Shown here: one piece after another, positions 9,227-16,092 of the stretch | How the letters are laid out: each line of letters starts with the position of its first letter | Position numbering within the stretch: position 1 is the stretch's first letter | Origin: Bdellovibrio bacteriovorus | Lineage (GTDB): Bacteria > Bdellovibrionota > Bdellovibrionia > Bdellovibrionales > Bdellovibrionaceae | NCBI RefSeq assembly: GCF_001592745.1 | Contig: NZ_LUKD01000001.1 | Location: 180,489 to 244,488 of the forward strand | Length of the DNA stretch: 64,000 bases | Direction of reading: 5' to 3' | Notes under the pieces: model-generated | Databases searched by the model: none | What the model saw: only the letters and a program-made list of their open reading frames with translations | Told to the model about the DNA's origin: nothing | Made by a program: the position numbers and the translations under genes

Positions 9227-9529
9227 ATGAGATCGTTTTTTTCATTTACAACAATTGTATTGTCGGCAACTCTAATTTCTTGCGCCAAAGACAGTTCGTC
9301 TAGCTCTGAAGCCAGCGTTTGTAGAACTCAAAGAAGCTCGCACACAGGATGCTGCTCATCTCATGGAGGGTACGGTGGCGGATGTGCTTCCGGCGAAGCG
9401 AGATACGGAGAAGACAGTGGTCGTCTCATCTGCAACGACGGCTCGTTCAGTCCATCCTGCGTTTACTCTTTAAAGCCAATAGAGATATTAAAAAGGGACT
9501 ACGAAGCATCTTACAGTGAGTCCCCGTAG
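9227..9529 (+). CDS. Small cysteine-rich lipoprotein
   Basis: 100 residues with a lipoprotein signal (VLSATLISC, lipid Cys about residue 19), followed by a Ser-rich linker and a Cys/Gly-rich body (HTGCCSSHGGYGGGC, LICNDGSFSPSC). The paired cysteines suggest disulphide bonds in the periplasm or at the outer surface. No family recognised. Convergent with the YHS-like gene ending at 9536, only six bases away. Confidence 0.65.
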   Translation: MRSFFSFTTIVLSATLISCAKDSSSSSEASVCRTQRSSHTGCCSSHGGYGGGCASGEARYGEDSGRLICNDGSFSPSCVYSLKPIEILKRDYEASYSESP

Positions 9530-9535
9530 TCATAA

Positions 9536-9874
9536 CTAGCGACGCTTTACAAACTGCTCAAAATTCTTTTTGTTTTCAAAATACAAAACATTACCAGCAG
9601 GATTCGCGGCAATGACAGCATTTGCTTTATCCACTGTTTTTCCCGTCAAAGCGTCTTTAGCTGTCCTTGCACTTTGGTTTTCACTTAAAGTCTTTTTACA
9701 GTTTTCGCAGCAGCCGTAATAAGTTTTGCCGCCAACAGGTACTGCGATTTGTGGCCTTGCGAAATGGGTTTCGTTGACCATGCAGACTTCTTTATTTGGA
9801 ACGATCTTCCAGCTTGAAGCAAAACCTATTACCGAAAAAAGGAAGGTCATTGCAAAGGCGATAAGAAATTTCAT
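9536..9874 (-). CDS. Exported YHS/TRASH-like metal-binding protein
   Basis: 113 residues from ATG at 9874 (MKFLIAF...), chosen because it begins the signal peptide (cleavage near GFA). The mature part has CMVNETHF, then TYYGCCENCKKTL, then DALTGKTVDKANAVI and VLYFENKKNFEQF. This resembles YHS-like domains, where spaced cysteines bind a metal and an aromatic-rich strand follows. A periplasmic metal-binding or metal-delivery role is inferred. It could alternatively belong to a related TRASH-type family. Confidence 0.65.
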   Translation of the reverse strand: MKFLIAFAMTFLFSVIGFASSWKIVPNKEVCMVNETHFARPQIAVPVGGKTYYGCCENCKKTLSENQSARTAKDALTGKTVDKANAVIAANPAGNVLYFENKKNFEQFVKRR

Positions 9875-9961
9875 TTCGATACTCCATTTTGTAGTGAGCA
9901 AACAGCTCCTACCCTAACATAGGAGCCTTCAGGAGCTTTTGTGACAAGATAATACTTTAAC

Positions 9962-10462
9962 CTACGGGCTAGGAGCTTCCTCTTCGGAAGGACTTTGCTG
10001 TTCCGTTTCTTCTTCTTCCTCGTCATCTGGAGGAAGTTCAGCTTTATTCTTCTTTAGATTCTCATCAACAATAGCCGAAGGCGTTTTAGCCAAGACGGAA
10101 TTACAAACCTCTTTGGATCGGAAGAAATGCTTCCACATCTCGTCATCTGTTTTTCCTTTTAGCTCTGGATCCTGCAACTCAGAACCCATATAGGAACTGT
10201 ACTTTGAAAACTCTTTTTGGCGTTTTAGACGAGGCAGCTTGCGTTCGCCATCACACTCCCCTTGAGAAGCTTTTCCGCCCTCAGCAATAAAGCTATAAGC
10301 TTTGGGAGGAGTTCTTCTTTTCGCCAAAGCATAAGAGCCCGGGCTTAAGATAGGTTGAAGAAGCAAGACGCACGCAACAGTCATTATTTTTTTAAATCGA
10401 ATATTCAACATATTCAAAAATGCTAGCAAGAAAATACCCCTAAGAGAAGTTTTCTTACTCAT
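9962..10462 (-). CDS. Exported hypothetical protein with acidic tail
   Basis: 166 residues. An N-terminal hydrophobic segment (MTVACVLLLQPILSPGSYALA, about residues 27-47) looks like a signal peptide or anchor; ATG at 10384 would give a normal signal peptide and is an alternative start. The C-terminus is very acidic (DDEEEEETEQQSPSEEE). No family recognised. It is divergent from the GST-like gene. Confidence 0.6.
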   Translation of the reverse strand: MSKKTSLRGIFLLAFLNMLNIRFKKIMTVACVLLLQPILSPGSYALAKRRTPPKAYSFIAEGGKASQGECDGERKLPRLKRQKEFSKYSSYMGSELQDPELKGKTDDEMWKHFFRSKEVCNSVLAKTPSAIVDENLKKNKAELPPDDEEEEETEQQSPSEEEAPSP

Positions 10463-10554
10463 TCTTTATGCTCTAAAAGACTCACGCACCCAACCGCGTC
10501 GAAGCAAATTACATATTATTGCCCCTGATCATAGCGCGCGCATGCGCCTAGGTA

Positions 10555-10560
10555 TATAAT
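10555..10560 (+). promoter_or_regulatory. -10 box of the GST-like gene
   Basis: A perfect TATAAT lies 22 bases before the GTG start. No convincing -35 hexamer is present at 16-18 bp; the upstream sequence is instead a GC-rich GCGCGCGCATGCGC alternation. Position and consensus support a promoter, strength unknown. Confidence 0.45.
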
Positions 10561-10582
10561 CCATGAATCGATAGGAGTTTTT

Positions 10583-11245
10583 GTGAAAGTATACGTCTTC
10601 AAATCTCTGCCACCGTTTCTATGGGGATACACACGCGACATCAGAGCAATGTGGGCCTTAGAAGAATGCGGAATCAAATACGAGACGGTCGGCTTAGATT
10701 GCGGACCCAACGGCCTTCAAGACGAAACATGGTTTGAAGAAGTCTCCCCTTTCAAACAAGTCCCAGCAATTGACGATAATGGCTACTTACTAACAGAGTC
10801 TGGCGCGATCTTACTGTATATCGCAGAAAAATCAGGAAAGTTGATTCCCTCAGATCTTCAAGGAAGAGCTCAAGTCTATCGTTGGTTAATCACTTCATTA
10901 AACAACATCGAACCCTTCGCACTCCCCATTTTCTTCGCAGATCTACAAGGTGATTCAAATCCTCATTTAAAAGCGTTACGTCCGTGGTACGTCGAAATCC
11001 TAGAAAGATTCTTCCCTACCATCGATGCCATGTTAAAAAATCAACCCTACATAACAGGATCTGATTTCACCGTAGCCGACATCGCGTTCACCTGCGTTTT
11101 AAGAGAACTCAGAAAAAATGAAGTTCTAAAAAAATATCCACAAATAGAAGCCTACCGCCAAAATTGCGAGTCCCGCCCCGCATTTAAGAAAGTACTAAGC
11201 AACTACGAAGAACGCCTCAATATCCCAAAGGAAAGCGCAAAGTAA
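10583..11245 (+). CDS. Glutathione S-transferase family protein
   Basis: 220 residues; GTG start preceded by ATAGGAG. The N-terminal thioredoxin-fold half shows the family landmarks QVPAIDDNGYLLTESGAIL (cis-Pro loop and the Glu-Ser pair that binds the gamma-glutamyl group), then an all-helical C-terminal half with DFTVADIAFTCVL (the GST N-capping box). The substrate cannot be told. Monocistronic with its own -10 box. The class is unclear because the catalytic residue near the N-terminus (SLPPFLWGYT) is not of a standard type. Confidence 0.85.
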   Translation: MKVYVFKSLPPFLWGYTRDIRAMWALEECGIKYETVGLDCGPNGLQDETWFEEVSPFKQVPAIDDNGYLLTESGAILLYIAEKSGKLIPSDLQGRAQVYRWLITSLNNIEPFALPIFFADLQGDSNPHLKALRPWYVEILERFFPTIDAMLKNQPYITGSDFTVADIAFTCVLRELRKNEVLKKYPQIEAYRQNCESRPAFKKVLSNYEERLNIPKESAK

Positions 11246-11301
11246 TCGCATGCTCAAAGCGTCTCATTTTCGGCCTCTACAGCCCAATAATCAGTGAGAT
11301 A

Positions 11302-11345
11302 TTGACAAAATATCTATCTCGGACAATAATTATCCGAGATAGATA
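11302..11345 (+). promoter_or_regulatory. Promoter and Rrf2-type operator of the AhpD-like/Rrf2 operon
   Basis: TTGACA (11302-11307) and AATAAT (11325-11330) are separated by 17 bp. They overlap a perfect inverted repeat: TATCTATCTCGGA (11311-11323), 9-bp spacer, TCCGAGATAGATA (11333-11345). The -10 box sits in the spacer, so a protein bound here would block RNA polymerase. The Rrf2 regulator encoded second in the operon is the obvious ligand (autoregulation). Very strong by eye; binding is inferred. Confidence 0.8.
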
Positions 11346-11354
11346 GGAGTTAAC

Positions 11355-11831
11355 ATGCAAAGACTTAATTATTTCGCTCTTGCCATGCCCGCATTTCAGC
11401 ACTTAGGAGCTATCGACCAATATTGCAAAAGGAGCTCGGTCGACCAGTCCATCATGCGACTCGTTCAAATTTATGCGTCCCAGTTAAATGGTTGCGCGTT
11501 TTGCGTAGACATTCACTGCAAGGAAGCTAAGATTGCAGGAGAACGCGAGCTTAGAATTTACCATGTGCCCGTCTGGGAGGAATCCCCACTTTTTACGGAA
11601 AAGGAAAAGGTTGCTTTCGCGTGGACGAAAGCCGTCACTTTGATAAACCAGGGGCCTGTATCTGATGAGTTATTTCAAAAGATGCAACAACACTTTAGCG
11701 ATCAAGAGATTGTAGATCTTAATATGCAAATCGCATTTATTAATTTGTTCAATCGCTTCGCGGCAACATTTAAATCAGTCCCAGGCGATCGAGATAAAGT
11801 GTTAGGCCTGGAGAAAGCGAATCTCTCGTGA
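11355..11831 (+). CDS. AhpD-like carboxymuconolactone decarboxylase family protein
   Basis: 158 residues; ATG preceded by ATAGGAG. The core LNGCAFCVDIHCKEA carries the CxxC-xxx-H redox motif of alkylhydroperoxidase AhpD-like proteins, with the typical helical LRIYHVPVWEESPLFTEKEKVAFAWTKAVT region after it. Such proteins reduce peroxides or electrophiles using the cysteine pair. It is the first gene of an operon whose second gene is an Rrf2 regulator, overlapping by GTGA. This suggests induction by oxidative or electrophile stress. Confidence 0.88.
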   Translation: MQRLNYFALAMPAFQHLGAIDQYCKRSSVDQSIMRLVQIYASQLNGCAFCVDIHCKEAKIAGERELRIYHVPVWEESPLFTEKEKVAFAWTKAVTLINQGPVSDELFQKMQQHFSDQEIVDLNMQIAFINLFNRFAATFKSVPGDRDKVLGLEKANLS

Positions 11832-12313
11832 TTTTAGGCAACCAGGTTGAGTGGGCACTTCACTGCGTGATGATCTTGGCTTTTGCTCCAGAGGGAAAGC
11901 TATTAAACTCAAGAGCATTAGCAGAGTTCCATGGCGTACCAAAGGAGTATCTTTCTAAGTGCCTTCAACTGCTGTCACAAGCTGGACTGGTAAAAACAAC
12001 CTCAGGTCCTTATGGTGGCTACAGTTTAGCAAAAGCACCAGATAAGATCTCTTTTCTGGAGGTCGTGGAAGCTGTGGAAGGCACAACTAAGACATTTAAA
12101 TGCAACGAAATCCGCAGAAACAACCCGTGTCTTGCAAAGTCAGATCGAAAGTTTTCTGGTCTGTGCGATATCGCGGCTGTCATGCATGAAGCAGACGAAG
12201 CATGGAGACAGTCTCTTCGCAGAAGAAAAATTTCCGATATCACAAATTATCTTACCGATGGAGTAAGCAAGGAAACTGTTAAAAACTTCGAAGGGTGGCT
12301 GAACGAAAACTAA
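11828..12313 (+). CDS. Rrf2-family transcriptional regulator
   Basis: 161 residues; GTG start overlaps the stop of the upstream gene (GTGA). N-terminal winged helix of Rrf2 type: VEWALHCVMILAFAPEG, EFHGVPKEYLSKCLQLLSQAGLV and GPYGGYSLAKAP. The C-terminal region has three cysteines (KCNEIRRNNPCLAKSDRKFSGLC, broken here for brevity as C-x8-C-x11-C) in the place where IscR/NsrR members bind an Fe-S cluster. A redox or NO-responsive cluster is possible but the spacing is not canonical. It probably represses its own operon through the repeat at 11311-11345. Confidence 0.9.
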   Translation: MILGNQVEWALHCVMILAFAPEGKLLNSRALAEFHGVPKEYLSKCLQLLSQAGLVKTTSGPYGGYSLAKAPDKISFLEVVEAVEGTTKTFKCNEIRRNNPCLAKSDRKFSGLCDIAAVMHEADEAWRQSLRRRKISDITNYLTDGVSKETVKNFEGWLNEN

Positions 12314-12395
12314 TAGCAACATTGAAGGCGGCAGAAGTACTTTGGAAGCCCCAATTTTGTCCAATAGCCATCAAAGAAACTCGGTAGTGAGAGGC

Positions 12396-12535
12396 ACTGC
12401 GAGCGCGTTGGACGCCAGAGGCGTCTAACGTGACGCAGGCGGGAGTCCGCCGAAGCGCCTTGCGCGTAGAAGGACGGACCGCATAGGTTTTGCCGGCTCG
12501 AAGCCGGCAAAACCGCGTCCGCCTCTAAGACGAAC
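12396..12535. repeat. GC-rich block of nested hairpins
   Basis: Contains GACGCC-aga-GGCGTC, GGCGG-gagt-CCGCC and a 12-bp stem GGTTTTGCCGGC-tcgaa-GCCGGCAAAACC enclosed by GGACG/CGTCC. Composition is far more GC-rich than the flanks. Could be a REP-like intergenic repeat or a structured RNA; its left edge touches a copy of the tRNA 3' end. Confidence 0.5.
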
Positions 12536-12546
12536 AGGGTTTGAAA

Positions 12547-12578
12547 CAAAAAAAAAGGCAGCACAACGGCCGCCTTTT
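12547..12578 (-). terminator. Displaced tRNA-Met terminator
   Basis: Read on the minus strand: stem AAGGCGGC/GCTGCCTT, 6-base loop, then nine T. It lies just beyond the left tRNA 3'-end fragment, the place expected for the terminator of the tRNA gene before the element inserted. The tRNA now has its own copy at 19158-19195. Confidence 0.7.
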
Positions 12579-12581
12579 CAA

Positions 12582-12602
12582 AAAATTGGTAGTGGGAGGC
12601 GG
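12582..12602. repeat. Left attachment repeat (displaced tRNA-Met 3' end)
   Basis: Matches 19199-19219 at 20 of 21 positions (AAAATTGGTAGTG then GGAGGCGG here, GAGAGGCGG there). On the minus strand it is the last part of a tRNA including CCA. This is what integration of a tyrosine-recombinase element into the 3' end of a tRNA gene leaves behind. Confidence 0.75.
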
Positions 12603-12716
12603 GTTCACCACTACCTGCAGTAAGTATCTAATAACATTGCGAAACACATAAAATCAATAACTAGAAACTCCGTGACCTCACATCATAACCTACCTACGCA
12701 CATGGTCACCCACGTC

Positions 12717-12740
12717 ACCTGATGGCATTCTGATGGCAAG
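12717..12740. repeat. Putative left integrase arm site
   Basis: ACCTGATGGCATTCTGATGGCAA contains two direct copies of TGATGGCA. Nearly the same string occurs at 19076-19097 next to the other element border, with one base missing between the copies. Paired short direct repeats near both ends are typical of arm-binding sites of tyrosine integrases; role inferred. Confidence 0.5.
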
Positions 12741-12819
12741 ATCACGTGACACCCTGATTCAATATTGTGGTTGTTGACCTGCATATCGCCATTTTAGATA
12801 AACTACTGATGGAGGGAAC

Positions 12820-13407
12820 ATGCCATTCTCGAGTTTAATGAACAATACTGTCACTTTAATTAAAAACGACTCCTCTCGTATTCCTAATATAAAAGCGAGC
12901 GTCCAAAAGAATAAAATTTTTATAGATGGCGATCACATATTAATTGAATCCGGCGACCATATTGAGCACAAAATGTCCAATGGTGCCACGGATGTTTACA
13001 GGGTGATTGACCCTGGTTTCCATGAGAAATTTTCAGGAATGGCTGCGCATTATCAGATAGACGTCGAGAAACTTGGCGTGGCAGAACGCTCTCGATTTGT
13101 TCAGCACATAACGAATTATAATCTTTCGGACAACGCACGGATTAATAATTCCTCAATAGATAATTCGACGAATATTATTGGGTCTAAAGATCTTCAGAAG
13201 CAAATTCTGATGTTGCGAGATGCTCTTGAAACAGCAAATTTAAATCCCGAACAGAAAAGATCCTCTCTGGAAGTAGTTGAAGCAATTCAACAGCAAGCCA
13301 TATCGCCGAAGCCAAGCAAGGCTGTAGTTAAGGTATTGCTAGATGCACTTCCTAAAATTGAATCCATCGCTGTCATTGCAACTTCAATTGCAGGTTTATT
13401 AAGTTAA
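12820..13407 (+). CDS. Accessory protein of the element, unknown function
   Basis: 195 residues; ATG preceded by GGAGGGAAC. The N-terminal ~90 residues look beta-rich (VTLIKND, IKASVQKNKIFIDGDHILIESGDHIEHK, VYRVIDPGFHE). A polar Asn/Ser linker (INNSSIDNSTNII) follows, then a helical C-terminus ending in a hydrophobic stretch (SIAVIATSIAGLL). I recall similar small proteins in bacterial accessory regions but know no assigned function. It is convergent with the defence operon and sits inside the element, so it could be an independent defence gene. Confidence 0.75.
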   Translation: MPFSSLMNNTVTLIKNDSSRIPNIKASVQKNKIFIDGDHILIESGDHIEHKMSNGATDVYRVIDPGFHEKFSGMAAHYQIDVEKLGVAERSRFVQHITNYNLSDNARINNSSIDNSTNIIGSKDLQKQILMLRDALETANLNPEQKRSSLEVVEAIQQQAISPKPSKAVVKVLLDALPKIESIAVIATSIAGLLS

Positions 13408-13471
13408 AAATTTTACGGTCTAAAAATTGCGGCACTTTTTGGACCGTATTGGATACTAATCTTAAGGTCAC

Positions 13472-14395
13472 TTATTCTCGGGCTTTGAAATCGTCAACAG
13501 GAAGTCTGCTTAAGGAATCTAAGATAAGAATGCACCTTGTAGACGCATATGGATCGGTAAAGTAGTTCAAATCTTGCCCGTGAACCACCGCGTGCCGATT
13601 GGGAAAGTCGCCTTCAGGGTCCATATCTATTTGGCTCAAAATTTCATCAATTACTATCTGCAAAACATGTCCAGTAAATGCGAATGGTAAATCTGCGGCA
13701 AGGCCGACATTTTTCTTTGCGATAATTTGCCTGGCAATCTTCTTTTTATCTTCGTATCTCTTCTTTGCATTTTTTCCTGAAAAAAGCCCCGCAAAGATCG
13801 CCTCAATGTGAATTAAAAAAATTGGTATCGATAGTTCAAAATGAGAGTCAATATGTGCCTTTAATGCTTTAGTTAAGATTAACATTCTATCTGAAAGGAC
13901 TTTCGATTTACCCCACCTATCAATCATCTTTGGAATTTGAGCTTGTTCTCGGATCAAAACATCGACACACGAAATCAATGACCCATTTTTCAAGTATTCC
14001 GAGTGAATCTTAGATATATCGCCGCACAAATTTTGAAGAGAAAGGTAATCAATTTTTTCATTTAAGGCAGCCGCTAAGACAGTACATTGCATTTGAAAAA
14101 TCTCGACCGATTCTTTCATTCCTGGTGAATCTTCTGATATGGGAATGGCTCTAAAAAATTCGGCGGTCTTTAAAAGATTTACCTTCATTGGTTCCGTAAG
14201 GTCTTCGTCCGAAGACTTACATACCTCTTCCAGGCATATAGCCACAAAATTTAGCATTCCTCCAAAAAAATCTGGAAGGTTTTCCTTTTGCAATAATACT
14301 TCGTACTCTCCATTGGCATCATGTTTTACAACGCGAAAAGCCTTCTTTAAAATCTTAGTAAATGTTTCTTCTGCAACTTTTTCTAAATCCGCCAT
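13472..14395 (-). CDS. HEPN-like protein, third gene of the Gabija-like operon
   Basis: 307 residues, almost entirely helical. Near the C-terminus NRHAVVHGQDLNY (R267 to H272) gives an R-x4-H motif followed by Gly, as in HEPN ribonuclease domains, and is followed by a helix (STRCILILDSL). Such R-x4-6-H domains are common toxins or RNases in defence systems. The rest is not recognised. Start ATG lies five bases after the helicase stop codon, so it is translated with it. This third gene is not part of the standard two-gene Gabija system. The HEPN call rests on one motif plus helical character. Confidence 0.8.
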   Translation of the reverse strand: MADLEKVAEETFTKILKKAFRVVKHDANGEYEVLLQKENLPDFFGGMLNFVAICLEEVCKSSDEDLTEPMKVNLLKTAEFFRAIPISEDSPGMKESVEIFQMQCTVLAAALNEKIDYLSLQNLCGDISKIHSEYLKNGSLISCVDVLIREQAQIPKMIDRWGKSKVLSDRMLILTKALKAHIDSHFELSIPIFLIHIEAIFAGLFSGKNAKKRYEDKKKIARQIIAKKNVGLAADLPFAFTGHVLQIVIDEILSQIDMDPEGDFPNRHAVVHGQDLNYFTDPYASTRCILILDSLSRLPVDDFKARE

Positions 14396-14400
14396 AAAAC

Positions 14401-16092
14401 CTATCCTTTGAGAACACTTGTCCAGGCGGCGACATTTTTCTGATCGGGTACGGCAATAACTAATAGTCGCTTTGGACGTGTAATCGCAACGTAGACATTC
14501 CGAAGCTCTTCATTTTGGTATACTGTAGTTTTCTCGGCAATTAGTTTTATGTACGACTTTCCGACGCCTTTGCCTTTCAAAAGAACTAACGCAGCATCAA
14601 AAGTCTCGCCTTTAACTTTGTGTATGGTGCTGACGCGACACCCTTTGTAATCCGATGGTGCCTCATCATCTTTAAGTAAATTACCTAATGCCAAATCTTT
14701 AAATTTTCTTTTGCAAGAGACATCAATATCCAGCTCTTTTTTTACCGTGCTCTCAATTCCTTTACACCAATCACCGACAGAAATTTCTTTTATGCCTGGT
14801 ATTTCTCTTAGTAAGGTCAGTATCTTTTTATATAACGCTGCCTTGCCAAAATCATCTATAGCTTCGTGAAGTTGTTCCTTAGAAAGATTATCTTCTTTTG
14901 TAATTCTTCGAGCGTACAAAAATGCCAGCTTTAGAACAGCTTTCTGAATTTGGCCATTATCAAATAGATACTTAGCCTTTGCAATGTCCATTAGATCTCT
15001 GTTTTCGGTCCATTCTACTTGTTCTGAGTCGGAATAGTCACTGTCCAACTCTGCATAAAAACTTTTACTGCGAAAAAGTATTCCTATTTTATGGGTATCA
15101 GGCTGAATCCCATTTTGACGGCATTTTTCAATAAACTGATCCGAGATTTGTACGGCGGTCATGCCGTCTAAAGAAATTATTTCTGGCTCAATATCGCAGT
15201 CTTTTACTTCCTCACTAACAGCATTAGGGATTGTCTCGAGAGAAGATAATTTAAAAACAAAGTTGCAGATGGCTTGAGAACTCCTCCTGGACTCATCTAG
15301 AATATAGGAGGCCTCACGCCATTCATTAAATTTTGCCACAAAAAGCTCAGGCTTGGAGTTTCGCCACTCGTAAATAGCCTGATCAGGATCGCCCACTAAC
15401 ATCAATTGTTTTAAACCCGCAGCAATTAGGAGGTCGATGATTTCCATCTGTATATCAGAAGTATCTTGAGCTTCGTCCATGATAAAATAGGGAAATCTCG
15501 TAACAATAGACTTAGCAAGCCAAGGATACTTTCTTAATAGTATCAGACTGAAATAATTTGCATCAGATTGGGTCGCGAACCCTGCCTTAATTAATGATTT
15601 CTTTTGACTCAAGGTCGCTGCGACCATGCTTTTATTTGGCCTTAGCTGTTGACTAGTAAAATATAATTCTCCGCCTTTACTATAGGTAATCTTGTCGAAA
15701 AATGAGTCTTTATAATAACGCCCGCGCCATGGTCCGTGGGGCTCACCAACAAGCTTAGGCCGCCCTTGGCAATTCATAACCTTGTTACCAAAAGGAAGAA
15801 ATATAAACTTATTGATGAAACTATCTATTGTTCCTAGGAAATGTGGGTAACCTAGATCAGAAATTCCAAAATCACTCTTTAACGTGGATGCAATTTCCAA
15901 CCACGCGGTGTTTGTGAATGAAATTATCGCAATGCCTTTTCCTTTTTCTTTCCAAGAATCCAATATATGAGAAATCTTAGCCGCGACGGTATATGTTTTT
16001 CCACTTCCTGCAGCAGCACGTACTACAAATAATCCAGCACCATTAAGTACAATTTCTCTTTGCTTATCAGATAGCTTTTCAAGGCTAACCAT
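14401..16092 (-). CDS. gajB: UvrD-like superfamily 1 helicase (GajB-like)
   Basis: 563 residues from ATG at 16092, which overlaps the stop of the preceding gene by 8 bases; an upstream ATG at 16119 is less likely. Helicase motifs in order: Walker A RAAAGSGKTY, motif II MDEAQD, motif III VGDPDQAIYEWR, motif V STIHKVKGETFD and motif VI VAITRPKRLL. This is a compact UvrD/PcrA-like protein, somewhat longer than the ~494-aa reference GajB. Class 2 OLD nucleases are normally encoded beside such helicases, which together form the Gabija anti-phage system. In Gabija the helicase partner works with the nuclease when phage alters nucleotide pools; that is family knowledge, not seen here. Confidence 0.88.
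   Translation of the reverse strand: MVSLEKLSDKQREIVLNGAGLFVVRAAAGSGKTYTVAAKISHILDSWKEKGKGIAIISFTNTAWLEIASTLKSDFGISDLGYPHFLGTIDSFINKFIFLPFGNKVMNCQGRPKLVGEPHGPWRGRYYKDSFFDKITYSKGGELYFTSQQLRPNKSMVAATLSQKKSLIKAGFATQSDANYFSLILLRKYPWLAKSIVTRFPYFIMDEAQDTSDIQMEIIDLLIAAGLKQLMLVGDPDQAIYEWRNSKPELFVAKFNEWREASYILDESRRSSQAICNFVFKLSSLETIPNAVSEEVKDCDIEPEIISLDGMTAVQISDQFIEKCRQNGIQPDTHKIGILFRSKSFYAELDSDYSDSEQVEWTENRDLMDIAKAKYLFDNGQIQKAVLKLAFLYARRITKEDNLSKEQLHEAIDDFGKAALYKKILTLLREIPGIKEISVGDWCKGIESTVKKELDIDVSCKRKFKDLALGNLLKDDEAPSDYKGCRVSTIHKVKGETFDAALVLLKGKGVGKSYIKLIAEKTTVYQNEELRNVYVAITRPKRLLVIAVPDQKNVAAWTSVLKG

Larger units (their letters stand above)
12314..12819. other. Gene-free region holding structured repeats and the left element border
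   Basis: No convincing gene. It contains, in order, a 13-base copy of the tRNA-Met 3' end (12383-12395), a GC-rich structured block (12396-12535), a minus-strand terminator (12547-12578), the left attachment repeat (12582-12602), a putative integrase arm site (12717-12740) and the leader of the gene at 12820 (weak TTGACC at 12774). Confidence 0.6.

Noticed and set aside
12310-12564. Minus-strand frame over the GC-rich hairpin block
   Set aside because: Overlaps structured repeats and the end of the Rrf2 gene; no start site.
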